64,000 bases of DNA from Galbibacter kalidii (GTDB lineage: Bacteria > Bacteroidota > Bacteroidia > Flavobacteriales > Flavobacteriaceae). The notes under the pieces were generated by a model. That model was not told the origin of the DNA, did no database searches, and saw only the letters and a list, made by a program, of their open reading frames with translations. The first letter of the stretch is position 1. Every line of letters starts with the position of its first letter. Of the stretch, positions 36,658 through 44,453 are shown in pieces. The stretch lies in assembly GCF_026241135.1 (NCBI RefSeq), contig NZ_JAPFGA010000012.1, positions 97,380 through 161,379 of the forward strand, in the 5' to 3' direction. Made by a program: the position numbers and the translations under genes.

Positions 36658-37194
36658 AAATGAATTTTCAGGGATTTTACCCACTACACCAGCGTAGTTG
36701 CTATACATAAAATCAAAATCGGATTTCATATCATCTGAAGGATAAAAAGGAGGTTCAACACGAACCTCTTTATTTTTATAATCCAATGCCGCCATCACAA
36801 TCGGCACCCCTGCTCCTTTTGCGATGTAGTAAAATCCCGTTTTCCAAGTATCAACCTTCTCCCGGGTTCCTTCCGGGGCAATAGCCAGTCTGAATTCCTT
36901 CCGTTCTTCAAAAATGCTAACAATAGCATCGACCGTATTGCTGTTCTTCGAGCGATCTATTGGCGCTCCTCCCATCCATCGGAAATACCAACCAAACGGG
37001 GAGTCAAACAGTTCTTTTTTTGCTACATAATTGATTTTGATTTTAACGATGCTTCGCACCAACGCCCCGATGTAGAAATCATGCCAACTGGTATGTGGTG
37101 CTACAATGATAATATACTTGTCTAATGGCGGGAAACTACCAATGAGTTTCCATCCCAATAATTTGAAGAAAATCCATTTAGACAAAAAAATCAT
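36649..37194 (-). CDS. PlsC-like 1-acylglycerol-3-phosphate acyltransferase
   Basis: The 181-residue lysophospholipid acyltransferase-family protein has the catalytic HX4D box in APHTSWHDFYIGAL at about residue 32, a GGAPIDRS motif near 75 and APEGTREKVDTWKTGFYYIA near 105. It transfers an acyl chain to a lysophospholipid or ornithine-lipid type acceptor at the inner membrane. It abuts the preceding dehydrogenase gene with no spacing and is expressed with it. It is shorter than E. coli PlsC (245 residues) but lies within the range of flavobacterial versions. The acceptor is not known. Confidence 0.82.
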   Translation of the reverse strand: MIFLSKWIFFKLLGWKLIGSFPPLDKYIIIVAPHTSWHDFYIGALVRSIVKIKINYVAKKELFDSPFGWYFRWMGGAPIDRSKNSNTVDAIVSIFEERKEFRLAIAPEGTREKVDTWKTGFYYIAKGAGVPIVMAALDYKNKEVRVEPPFYPSDDMKSDFDFMYSNYAGVVGKIPENSFTH

Positions 37195-38277
37195 TTACAT
37201 CTTTTCGTAAAGACTCCTCAAAAGTTCTGGAGTGATTGTATCTTTCCAGTTCTTGCCACAGGCATTCTCCCAAAGCGGGTCCAATCCCATGGCTATGTTG
37301 ATCATTGTGTCAAAATCCTTATCTGAAAGTCCGGCACAGACACCCTGAGGCAATTTAACTCCGTGTTTTTCTTTCATTTTCTTAAAGAGCGCTACCCCTT
37401 CCGGATAGAAATCTTCCAGATGATCAAAAACAATACAGTTTCCTATACCGTGTTTTGTTCCCAACAGATATGAGAGTCCGTAACTCATGGCATGTGCTAC
37501 TCCCACTTGGGAATATGCAATACTCATCCCTCCGTGCCACGAAGCCATCATCAATTTATCTTGCGCCTCTTCTTCAGTTAAGTCTCCATTATAAAAAACT
37601 TCGTTACACAGCTCTTGGGCTTTCTCGCCATAACTTTGACTAAAAGCATTCAGGTAAGTTCCGTTTAACGACTCTACACAGTGGATATAACAATCCATTC
37701 CTGTATAAAACCATTGATCTTTAGGCACACCCCTTGTAAGTTCCGGATCCAACACCACCTGATCGAAAGGCGTGAAGTCGGAATTGATCCCCAATTTCTT
37801 GTCCGGCCCGGTCAAAACCGTTGTTCGGGAAACTTCGGCCCCGGTTCCGCTAATGGTTGGAATCCCCACATGATAAACAGCTTCTTTGTTAACCAAGTCC
37901 CATCCTTGATAATCTTCTGTTTTTCCTTTGCTGGTTAACATAATGGCTACCGCTTTTGCGATATCCATCATCGTTCCACCGCCTATACCTATAATTCCCG
38001 ATGGTGTTTCGGGCGATTCTTTTCTTATCTTTTCTACAAGCGTATCTATCTGTTCCGTTTTCGGTTCTTCTTCCGCAGAAATAAAAATAATGCGGTCATT
38101 GAACATTACCGGAATTCTAGAAACCACCCAATCATTATTTTCAAAAACATCGTCCACCAAAAAAATAAATGGTGCATCGGCGTTTTTACGCTTGGGCATC
38201 AATATTTCTCCTAACTGTCCAAAACTCCCTCTCCCAAACACAACTTTGGGAACCATTGGAAAATTTTTATACTTCAT
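37195..38277 (-). CDS. Iron-containing alcohol dehydrogenase, candidate Kdo 8-oxidase
   Basis: The 360-residue protein has the family features IGIGGGTMMDIAKAVAIML (cofactor glycine loop at about 97), GIPTISGTGAEVSRTTVL and a metal site region VGVAHAMSYGLSYLLGTKHG at about 265-285. Members include KdnB, which oxidises Kdo at C8 on the way to 8-amino-8-deoxy-Kdo of lipopolysaccharide. A KdsB-type cytidylyltransferase lies two genes upstream on the same strand, which points to that role. The aminotransferase KdnA that would follow is not in the window, so the specific call is inference; a generic alcohol dehydrogenase remains possible. Confidence 0.8.
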   Translation of the reverse strand: MKYKNFPMVPKVVFGRGSFGQLGEILMPKRKNADAPFIFLVDDVFENNDWVVSRIPVMFNDRIIFISAEEEPKTEQIDTLVEKIRKESPETPSGIIGIGGGTMMDIAKAVAIMLTSKGKTEDYQGWDLVNKEAVYHVGIPTISGTGAEVSRTTVLTGPDKKLGINSDFTPFDQVVLDPELTRGVPKDQWFYTGMDCYIHCVESLNGTYLNAFSQSYGEKAQELCNEVFYNGDLTEEEAQDKLMMASWHGGMSIAYSQVGVAHAMSYGLSYLLGTKHGIGNCIVFDHLEDFYPEGVALFKKMKEKHGVKLPQGVCAGLSDKDFDTMINIAMGLDPLWENACGKNWKDTITPELLRSLYEKM

Positions 38278-38337
38278 GTATGCTTTTTAATTTTTAAACC
38301 TAAATACCTACAAATTATATTTCTAAACTTCTGCTTT

Positions 38338-39045
38338 TTATATAAGCTCCAATATTTCCTTGATATTGCCTACTGTTTTATACGTTCCATTTACTTCTTT
38401 CACTTCTTTATCGTGTACCTTTTCATGTTCCCATGTGGTATGAAAAGGAACGTGTATTGCTTTTGCTCCGATATTGGCCAAAGGCAATACATCTGATTTT
38501 AATGAATTACCGACCATTAAAAACTCGTCAATATTTATCTCCAAATGCTCCAAAAGGTTTTTATAGTTACTTTCCTTTTTGTCACTTAGCACCTCAATAT
38601 GGTGAAAATATTTGGAAAGTCCGGATTTTTCCAATTTTCGCTCCTGATCCAGCAAATCCCCTTTTGTTAATAAGATGATCCTGTACTTATCAACAAGCGA
38701 ACTCAGCACTTCTTCCACCCCATCTAAAACCTCTACCGGCTTCATGATCATTTCTTTCCCCAAATCCATTATTTCGGAAATGGATGCTGCATTTATCCTA
38801 CCATTAGATAAGTCAATCGCACTTTCTATCATGGACAACACAAAACCCTTAATCCCGTAACCGTAGATGTCCAGGTTTTTCATTTCCATTTTAAAAAGCT
38901 CTTGATCTATTTTATTTTCTGTTTCGTATGCCGACAAGAGCTTGGCAAATTCATGTTCTGTGTCCCTAAAATAGGTTTCATTAACCCAAAGGGTGTCATC
39001 GGCATCAAAACCAATTACTTTTATGTCCTTATAGGCTATTTCCAT
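38338..39045 (-). CDS. HAD-superfamily hydrolase
   Basis: The 235-residue phosphatase-type protein has HAD motif I ([16 protein letters not shown], nucleophile Asp at about 15), a Thr-Lys in [19 protein letters not shown], and motif IV in [20 protein letters not shown]. It overlaps the kdsB gene by 10 bp, so the two are tightly coupled. In the Kdo pathway a HAD phosphatase (KdsC) removes phosphate from Kdo-8-P, but this protein is longer than KdsC and has a cap domain, so it is more likely a general phosphatase. The substrate is unknown. Confidence 0.85.
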   Translation of the reverse strand: MEIAYKDIKVIGFDADDTLWVNETYFRDTEHEFAKLLSAYETENKIDQELFKMEMKNLDIYGYGIKGFVLSMIESAIDLSNGRINAASISEIMDLGKEMIMKPVEVLDGVEEVLSSLVDKYRIILLTKGDLLDQERKLEKSGLSKYFHHIEVLSDKKESNYKNLLEHLEINIDEFLMVGNSLKSDVLPLANIGAKAIHVPFHTTWEHEKVHDKEVKEVNGTYKTVGNIKEILELI

Positions 39046-39764
39046 ACTTTTTTTGCTCGTTCCAGATCTTCCGGAGTATCAATTTCTATCCCCTGAACAT
39101 CGGTTTCAACCATTTTAATCTTTTTTCCGTATTCCAAATAGCGAATTGCTTCTATTTTTTCTGCAGCTTCAAGTGTACGCATAGGCAGATGGTAAAAATC
39201 GACTATGGCTTCTTTTCTAAAGGCATATACCCCTTTGTGTTTAAAATAATTTACTTGAATTTCTTTATCTCTTGGATATGGAATCGGAGAACGTGAAAAA
39301 TAGAGTGCGAAACCACGATGATCGGTTATAACTTTCACCGTATTGGGGTTGTTGATCTCATCCCAATCATCAATTCGTGTCATCAATGAAGCCAAATCAA
39401 CTTCTTTTTCATGGTCTTCCCGGAAGACTTCTATCACCTTTTTAAGACTTGCCTTATCTGTAAAAGGTTCATCTCCCTGCACATTGACAACAATATCAAT
39501 ATCCATCTTCTCTACCGCTTCAGCTATTCTATCACTTCCACAATCATGTTCTTTAACACTCATGATCGCTTTTCCGCCATTGCTTTCTATTTCCTTATAG
39601 ATAATTTCACTGTCGGTCACCACAAAAACATCGTCAAATAAACCTGTATTTACCGTGGCTTTATAGGTGCGCAATATAACCGTCTCCCCTCCCAAGTCTT
39701 GCATTAACTTCCCGGGAAAACGAGATGCGGCATATCTTGCCGGTATCATGGATATTATTTTCAT
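39036..39764 (-). CDS. kdsB: 3-deoxy-manno-octulosonate cytidylyltransferase
   Basis: The start is set at the ATG at 39764 ([20 protein letters not shown]); eight codons further upstream are open but would precede the nucleotide-binding motif without support. The 242-residue enzyme has the family hallmarks [33 protein letters not shown] and [15 protein letters not shown]. It activates Kdo, or 8-amino-Kdo in organisms with KdnAB, as the CMP sugar for lipid A core assembly. It overlaps the HAD gene downstream by 10 bp. Confidence 0.95.
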   Translation of the reverse strand: MKIISMIPARYAASRFPGKLMQDLGGETVILRTYKATVNTGLFDDVFVVTDSEIIYKEIESNGGKAIMSVKEHDCGSDRIAEAVEKMDIDIVVNVQGDEPFTDKASLKKVIEVFREDHEKEVDLASLMTRIDDWDEINNPNTVKVITDHRGFALYFSRSPIPYPRDKEIQVNYFKHKGVYAFRKEAIVDFYHLPMRTLEAAEKIEAIRYLEYGKKIKMVETDVQGIEIDTPEDLERAKKVWK

Positions 39765-39815
39765 ACGTTTTTCAACCTTTATGAACAAACAAATGTAAGG
39801 GATATAATCGAGAAT

Positions 39816-40388
39816 TTACTTCTTGACACCCTTGAGTTTTTTATAGAACCAAAATATAAACAATAAAATAATGACTACCAGAATAATAGCTAATATAGGG
39901 GAAAATATTGATGCCAAGGACATCGCAGTAGCACTCCCCGTCTCTACCGTAGAGACCACCGGATTTCCCAATCCGGCCGTCGAAGCAGATGATGTTAAAC
40001 GTGTTCCGGCCGATGCTCCTTTTACAAGGCTTGCCGTTCCGCCTCCGGCTATGATAGCCAATGACCAGGTCACCACCGGCGGGAGGTCGGCTACTGTAGA
40101 AACCATAACTGCCGTTCCTGCAATAGCTGCCAAAGGAACTGCAATCGTATCCAGAAGATTATCGACAAACGGAATATAGTAAGCGAAAATTTCGAGTAGC
40201 ATAGCCACACCCAGCACAACCAATGCCGGAATGGAGCCTATCCACTCCCAGCTATCACTGAGGCCAATCACATTAAAATGGGCAGCCAGACTCATGACAA
40301 ACAATGGTAAAAAGACCCTAAATCCGACCGATGCTGCCAAACCAATCCCTAAAAAAATGCTGATAATTGTTTCTGAAGTCATTTTCAA
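39816..40388 (-). CDS. DUF4126 membrane protein
   Basis: The 190-residue integral membrane protein has about five hydrophobic segments and conserved glycine-rich stretches (LAASVGFRVFLPLFVMSLAA; GGGTASLVKGASAGTRLTSS; GLGNPVVSTVETGSA) that place it in DUF4126. The family has no known function. It lies 51 bp upstream of kdsB on the same strand and is followed upstream by a helicase gene after 37 bp. The short basic C-terminus (FYKKLKGVKK) is likely cytoplasmic. Confidence 0.85.
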   Translation of the reverse strand: MKMTSETIISIFLGIGLAASVGFRVFLPLFVMSLAAHFNVIGLSDSWEWIGSIPALVVLGVAMLLEIFAYYIPFVDNLLDTIAVPLAAIAGTAVMVSTVADLPPVVTWSLAIIAGGGTASLVKGASAGTRLTSSASTAGLGNPVVSTVETGSATAMSLASIFSPILAIILVVIILLFIFWFYKKLKGVKK

Positions 40389-40425
40389 AATTTAAAACTC
40401 CTAAAAATAATAATTTTAGTTGAAA

Positions 40426-41853
40426 TCACCCATCAACAAAGAAATCATCTTTAAAACCAATGAGATACAGTTTGTCTTTCGCCCGTGTAACAGCAGTGTA
40501 CAACCAACGCAAATATTCCCTGTCTATCCCGTTTGGCATATAGGGTTGCTCTATAAAAACTGTGTCCCATTGTCCTCCCTGGCTCTTATGGCATGTAATC
40601 GCATAAGAGAATTTCACTTGTAAGGCGTTGAAATACTTATTGTTTTTTACTTTGAGAAATTTACGGTATTTGGAGGTTTCGTCTTCATAATCTTTTGTTA
40701 CCTCTTGATAGAGTCGATTCCCGTCTTCGTAGGAAAGTGCAGGAGAATTCACATCGAGTGTGTCCAACAATAAAACCGTTTCAAAAGGTTTCATATTGGG
40801 GTAATCGACCATTTTAACTTTCACTTCAGCAAACTTAAATCCGTACAACTCTTTAATTGAAAAGATTTCCAATACCTCAATAATATCCCCATTGGCAATA
40901 AATCCGGCTTCAGAACTTGTTTTTACCCAAAAATAATTGTTTTTGACCACCATTAAATAATCACCGGATGCCAATTCATTTTCCAAAAAAAGAATCCGAC
41001 CCCGTATTTGCTGATTGTAGAGGTTGGCACGTTTGTTCGACCGCACTATAATGGCTGTGTCTTCCTTGCCGTTATTACTGTACGATTCGTTGATGGCGTC
41101 TTGAATTTCATATCCATCCACCAAACGGACAATATCGGTAAATCCGTTGGTTTGAAATTTAAAATCCGATACAAAATCATCCTGTAATTGCTCCCTCAAA
41201 TTGGTGGCGTTCAAAAGAATTCCCGAATCGAGCTGTTGGCGCACCACTTCGTCAAGTTCTATTTTTTGCACCTCCTTATTATAATTCAGTGAAAGTGTAT
41301 TCTCGTTGAGTGCCGGACTCAGGTCAAGGTGAACCGGAGGCAACTGGGCGGTATCCCCTAACAATATCAATTTACAATTATGTCCGGAATAGACATACAT
41401 TAAAAGGTCGTCCAAAAGTGACCCGTTGTCAAATATTTTAGAATCAGCAGCAACATCCGGAATCATTGAGGCCTCATCTACAATAAAAATGGTGTTTTTA
41501 TGCTTATTGGGTGCCAAAACAAACTTTACCCCTGCTCCTTTTTGATTTTTGGGGAAGTAAATATGTTTGTGGATAGTAAAAGCGGTTCTCCCCGAATAAT
41601 TTGTAATTACCTTGGCAGCCCGCCCTGTAGGAGCCAACAAAACCGATTTCCTCATGGTTTTCCATAAATTATTGACCAAAGCCCCTATAATGGTAGTTTT
41701 TCCCGTTCCGGCAAATCCCTTTAACAAGAAAAGTTCGTTCTCGACATCTGAATAAACAAAATTTGAAAGTTGCTGAAGCACAATATCTTGCTTGCTGGTG
41801 GGAATGTGAGGAAACTTTTCTTTCAGTAATTTATAAAATGATGATGCGTCCAT
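40426..41853 (-). CDS. RecD-like ATP-dependent DNA helicase
   Basis: The 475-residue superfamily 1 helicase has Walker A in LLKGFAGTGKTTIIGALVNN at about 42-60, a DEAS Walker B (FIVDEASMIPDVAADSKIFD), QLPPVHLD, and the C-terminal UvrD_C_2-type segment KFSYAITCHKSQGGQWDTVF with VTRAKDKLYLIG. It is the short RecD/Dda-like form without RecB or RecC partners beside it. It likely moves 5' to 3' on DNA in repair or replication restart. It stands at the upstream end of the minus-strand run and is divergent from the gene at 41963. Confidence 0.88.
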   Translation of the reverse strand: MDASSFYKLLKEKFPHIPTSKQDIVLQQLSNFVYSDVENELFLLKGFAGTGKTTIIGALVNNLWKTMRKSVLLAPTGRAAKVITNYSGRTAFTIHKHIYFPKNQKGAGVKFVLAPNKHKNTIFIVDEASMIPDVAADSKIFDNGSLLDDLLMYVYSGHNCKLILLGDTAQLPPVHLDLSPALNENTLSLNYNKEVQKIELDEVVRQQLDSGILLNATNLREQLQDDFVSDFKFQTNGFTDIVRLVDGYEIQDAINESYSNNGKEDTAIIVRSNKRANLYNQQIRGRILFLENELASGDYLMVVKNNYFWVKTSSEAGFIANGDIIEVLEIFSIKELYGFKFAEVKVKMVDYPNMKPFETVLLLDTLDVNSPALSYEDGNRLYQEVTKDYEDETSKYRKFLKVKNNKYFNALQVKFSYAITCHKSQGGQWDTVFIEQPYMPNGIDREYLRWLYTAVTRAKDKLYLIGFKDDFFVDG

Positions 41854-41923
41854 AAAATCTATTTCTATGCCAAAATTAGTGATGTTTTTTTAGGGGATAT
41901 CTTTCACGAATGAAAAAAAATTG

Positions 41924-41931
41924 TAGATTTG
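41924..41931 (+). promoter_or_regulatory. -7 promoter box TAGATTTG
   Basis: An exact TAnnTTTG match 31 bp before the ATG at 41963, inside the divergent gap from the helicase. A TTTC near 41902 is the nearest -33-like site. Confidence 0.5.
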
Positions 41932-41962
41932 CGTAAAACCTCTTTAATTCAAAAATTAAAAA

Positions 41963-42613
41963 ATGAAGACAGTAATACAAATTGCTCTTTGGCTTTTAAG
42001 TATTTTTTTCGCGTATCAGATCTACAATTCTGTTATGCAGCCTATCAAGTTTGACGAAGTTAAGAAAGAAAGATACTCGGCCGTTATTAAAAAGTTAAAA
42101 AATATTAGGGATGCTCAAGAAGCGCATAGGGTTGTTACCGGTAAATTTGCTAAGGACTTTCCTAGTTTGATCAAATTTATAGATACGGCACAGTTTACCC
42201 TTACACAGCAAAGAGACTCTTCTTATATGGAATATGATGAAACTTATCGTATTGATATGGAAAGAGAGGTTAAAGTTATCGATACCTTAGGATTTGTTCC
42301 CGTAAAAGATTCTTTATTTGGAGGGGCAGACAACTACAAATCTTTAGCTACGGTTCCTTATGCTCAAAACAATGAGAAATATACCATGAAAGCTGATATA
42401 ATCAATGCTAATGGGTTTAATGCTCCTGTTTTTGAAGTAAAAGTCGACAAGTCTGTGGTTTTATATGACCAACCTCAAGATTTAGTAGACAAAGAAAAAG
42501 CGGCAATTTCCGTAGAAGAAGTAAATGGCCCTGAAATTAAAGTAGGTAGCCTTACAGAGGTAAGCACAAGTGCAAACTGGCCACCGTATTATGACACTCC
42601 ACAAGACAAGTAA
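41963..42613 (+). CDS. Membrane-anchored hypothetical protein
   Basis: The 216-residue protein has one N-terminal membrane anchor (residues 5-20, IQIALWLLSIFFAYQIY) and a soluble body. The stretch KKLKNIRDAQEAHRVVTGKFAKDFPSLIKFI looks like the N-terminal helix region of pseudopilin-type proteins, but there is no prepilin cleavage site, so that comparison is weak. It is common in flavobacteria as an unnamed protein upstream of the DUF3822 and rsmD genes. It overlaps the DUF3822 gene by 23 bp and is co-expressed with it. Its function is unknown. Confidence 0.7.
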   Translation: MKTVIQIALWLLSIFFAYQIYNSVMQPIKFDEVKKERYSAVIKKLKNIRDAQEAHRVVTGKFAKDFPSLIKFIDTAQFTLTQQRDSSYMEYDETYRIDMEREVKVIDTLGFVPVKDSLFGGADNYKSLATVPYAQNNEKYTMKADIINANGFNAPVFEVKVDKSVVLYDQPQDLVDKEKAAISVEEVNGPEIKVGSLTEVSTSANWPPYYDTPQDK

Positions 42614-43427
42614 TAACATACTTCACACATCTTTTAAAGAACTGTCCATTCAGGTTAGCTTGAGTGGACTTTCTTTTTGTATCTTGGATACTGTAGAAAA
42701 CGAGATCGAAACGCTGGATACTATCAGCTTTGAAGCTCAATCCAATCCTGAAAGTTTGATCACCCATATAGGTAACTGGTTTGAAAAAGACCAGATCAAA
42801 GATCGAACTTTCAATAAAATTATGGTCATTCATGAAAATGAATTGTCTTCTTTTGTACCAAAGTCGATGTTCAATGAGAGTAACCTCTCCGACTACTTAA
42901 AATATAATGTAAAGATCTTGGGGAACGACTACATTAATTATGACGAACTCAAAAGTTACGATCTATACAATGTCTATGTCCCTTTTACCAATATAAACAA
43001 TTATTTATTCGAAAAGTTTGGAAGCTTCGAATACAAACACTTTTCCTCTGTTTTGGTTGAGACTCTCATTAATGCTTCTAAAATAGGTGACAAACACACC
43101 ATATATGTCTATATTGCTCAAAAACACTTTGAAATTATTGTCCTTTATCAAAAAAAGCTAGTGTTATACAATACTTTCCAGTATCAGGAAAAAGAAGATT
43201 TTATATACTACTTACTTTTTACCATAGAGCAACTTCATTTAAACCCCGAAGAAACCCCTACGTATTTGTTGGGAGATGTTACTGAAGATAGTGAACTCTT
43301 TGAAATTGCATACAAATATATCCGCCATTTGGAAATTGGCGACAGCTATTACCCTAAAAAATTTGACAAAAAAGTAACCAATCTAATCAACAGCTCAAAA
43401 ACATTGGTACTACTTAACAGTTTTTAA
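42591..43427 (+). CDS. DUF3822 family protein
   Basis: The start is taken at ATG 42591 (MTLHKTSNNILHTSF); seven further codons upstream are open. The protein of 278 residues belongs to DUF3822, a Bacteroidota-specific family with an actin/FtsA-like ATPase-fold appearance (LSIQVSLSGLSFCILDTVEN; TIYVYIAQKHFEIIVLYQKK). No reaction is known. Its stop overlaps the start of rsmD (TAATG), and this pairing is usual in flavobacteria, suggesting a link to ribosome assembly, although this is only inferred from position. Confidence 0.8.
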   Translation: MTLHKTSNNILHTSFKELSIQVSLSGLSFCILDTVENEIETLDTISFEAQSNPESLITHIGNWFEKDQIKDRTFNKIMVIHENELSSFVPKSMFNESNLSDYLKYNVKILGNDYINYDELKSYDLYNVYVPFTNINNYLFEKFGSFEYKHFSSVLVETLINASKIGDKHTIYVYIAQKHFEIIVLYQKKLVLYNTFQYQEKEDFIYYLLFTIEQLHLNPEETPTYLLGDVTEDSELFEIAYKYIRHLEIGDSYYPKKFDKKVTNLINSSKTLVLLNSF

Positions 43428-43963
43428 TGCGGATCATTTCAGGAAAATATAAAGGAAAAAGGCTTATGGCGCCACAAAAATTGCCTGTAAGACCTACAAC
43501 GGACTTTGCAAAGGAGGCTTTGTTCAACATTCTTAACAATCAGTTTTATTTTGATGAATTGACAGTCACAGATCTTTTTGCCGGTACCGGGAATATCAGT
43601 TTTGAATTTGCCAGCCGTGGTGCAAAAAGTATTACAGCTGTTGACAATCATGCCGGTTGTGTGCAATACATCAGTAAAATTAAAAACGAATTGGATTTTC
43701 CTATTCAAACCGTTAAAAGCGATGTTTTCACTTATTTGGAAAAAACACGACAAAAGGCCGATATCATTTTTACTGATCCGCCTTATGACTTTTCCCTAGA
43801 GCAATTCAGTAAAATTCCCGAACTAGTACAAAAACAAGAGCTCTTAAACGAAGGCGGACTGTTGATTGTAGAACATTCCAAACATACCGACCTAAGCGAA
43901 TGCCCCGGGTATAGCGAGCACCGAAAATATGGCGGAAGTGTTTTTACTTTTTTTGAATTTTAA
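43427..43963 (+). CDS. rsmD: 16S rRNA (guanine966-N2)-methyltransferase
   Basis: The 178-residue RsmD has the opening MRIISGKYKGKRLMAPQKLP, the SAM-binding VTDLFAGTGNISFEFASRGA and the catalytic DPPYDF in ADIIFTDPPYDFSLEQFSKI, typical of an N2-guanine methyltransferase. It methylates G966 of 16S rRNA at the head of the small subunit. It overlaps the DUF3822 gene by one base. RNase P RNA is encoded convergently right after it. Confidence 0.95.
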   Translation: MRIISGKYKGKRLMAPQKLPVRPTTDFAKEALFNILNNQFYFDELTVTDLFAGTGNISFEFASRGAKSITAVDNHAGCVQYISKIKNELDFPIQTVKSDVFTYLEKTRQKADIIFTDPPYDFSLEQFSKIPELVQKQELLNEGGLLIVEHSKHTDLSECPGYSEHRKYGGSVFTFFEF

Positions 43964-43982
43964 TTGGAATGATTTTATAAAA

Positions 43983-44357
43983 AAGCAGGCCATAAGCCGG
44001 ATTCTGTGTCACGCGGAACGTGATCCTTATCATTTATCTGGACTTTACATTACTGCAAAGTTCTAGCCGCCTACCCTCCAATATCGGGCGCGTAACCCTC
44101 AGGCATTGGTATACATGGCGTTGCACCGCATAGAGTTTACCTGATTTCACTACAGCATTACCTGTACATCCTTTCTTTTGCACTTGTCCTGTCCGTTTAA
44201 ACGAACGGCGGCTGTTAGCCGCTATGCTACGCTATGGTGTCCGGACTTTCCTCCCCTGTACTGAACTTGTTTCAGTACCTGTTTCAACATAACAAAAAGC
44301 TACAAAATAGATCCCGAAACAAGTTCAACACAAGAGCGATAAGGTGGCCTGCAGCGC
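43983..44357 (-). ncRNA. rnpB: RNase P RNA
   Basis: On the minus strand the 5' GCAGGCC (44346-44352) and 3' GGCCTGC (43985-43991) form helix P1. The conserved core follows as GAGGAAAGTCCGGACACCAT, and the 3' end carries ACAGAATCCGGCTTATGGCC, which is diagnostic of bacterial RNase P RNA. It is the catalytic RNA that matures tRNA 5' ends. The segment between P1/P2 and the first conserved core (44258-44331), the P3 position, is filled by a GAAACAAGTTCA-type inverted repeat that resembles dispersed genomic repeats. End positions are accurate to within a few bases. The gene explains the 490-bp gap between rsmD and dnaX. Confidence 0.95.
44262..44327. repeat. Inverted repeat inside RNase P RNA P3 region
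   Basis: TGAACTTGTTTC (44262-44273) and GAAACAAGTTCA (44316-44327) are perfect 12-bp inverted arms 42 bp apart. The left arm also lies within its own near-palindrome GTACTGAACTTGTTTCAGTAC (44258-44278). The wording matches the dispersed CTGAAACAAGTTCAG hairpins I recall from flavobacterial genomes. Confidence 0.6.
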
Positions 44358-44440
44358 AAAAATAGTGTTTTTTAAAGTAGAATTGTTAATAATTTCAGAC
44401 AAAATAAATCTTGAAAAAGGCATAATACCAATTCAATTTT

Positions 44441-44448
44441 TATCTTTG
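44441..44448 (+). promoter_or_regulatory. -7 promoter box TATCTTTG for dnaX
   Basis: An exact TAnnTTTG match ending 5 bp before the dnaX ATG, so transcription would start at or next to the start codon. No -33 TTTG at the usual spacing was found. Confidence 0.4.
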
Positions 44449-44453
44449 TTACG

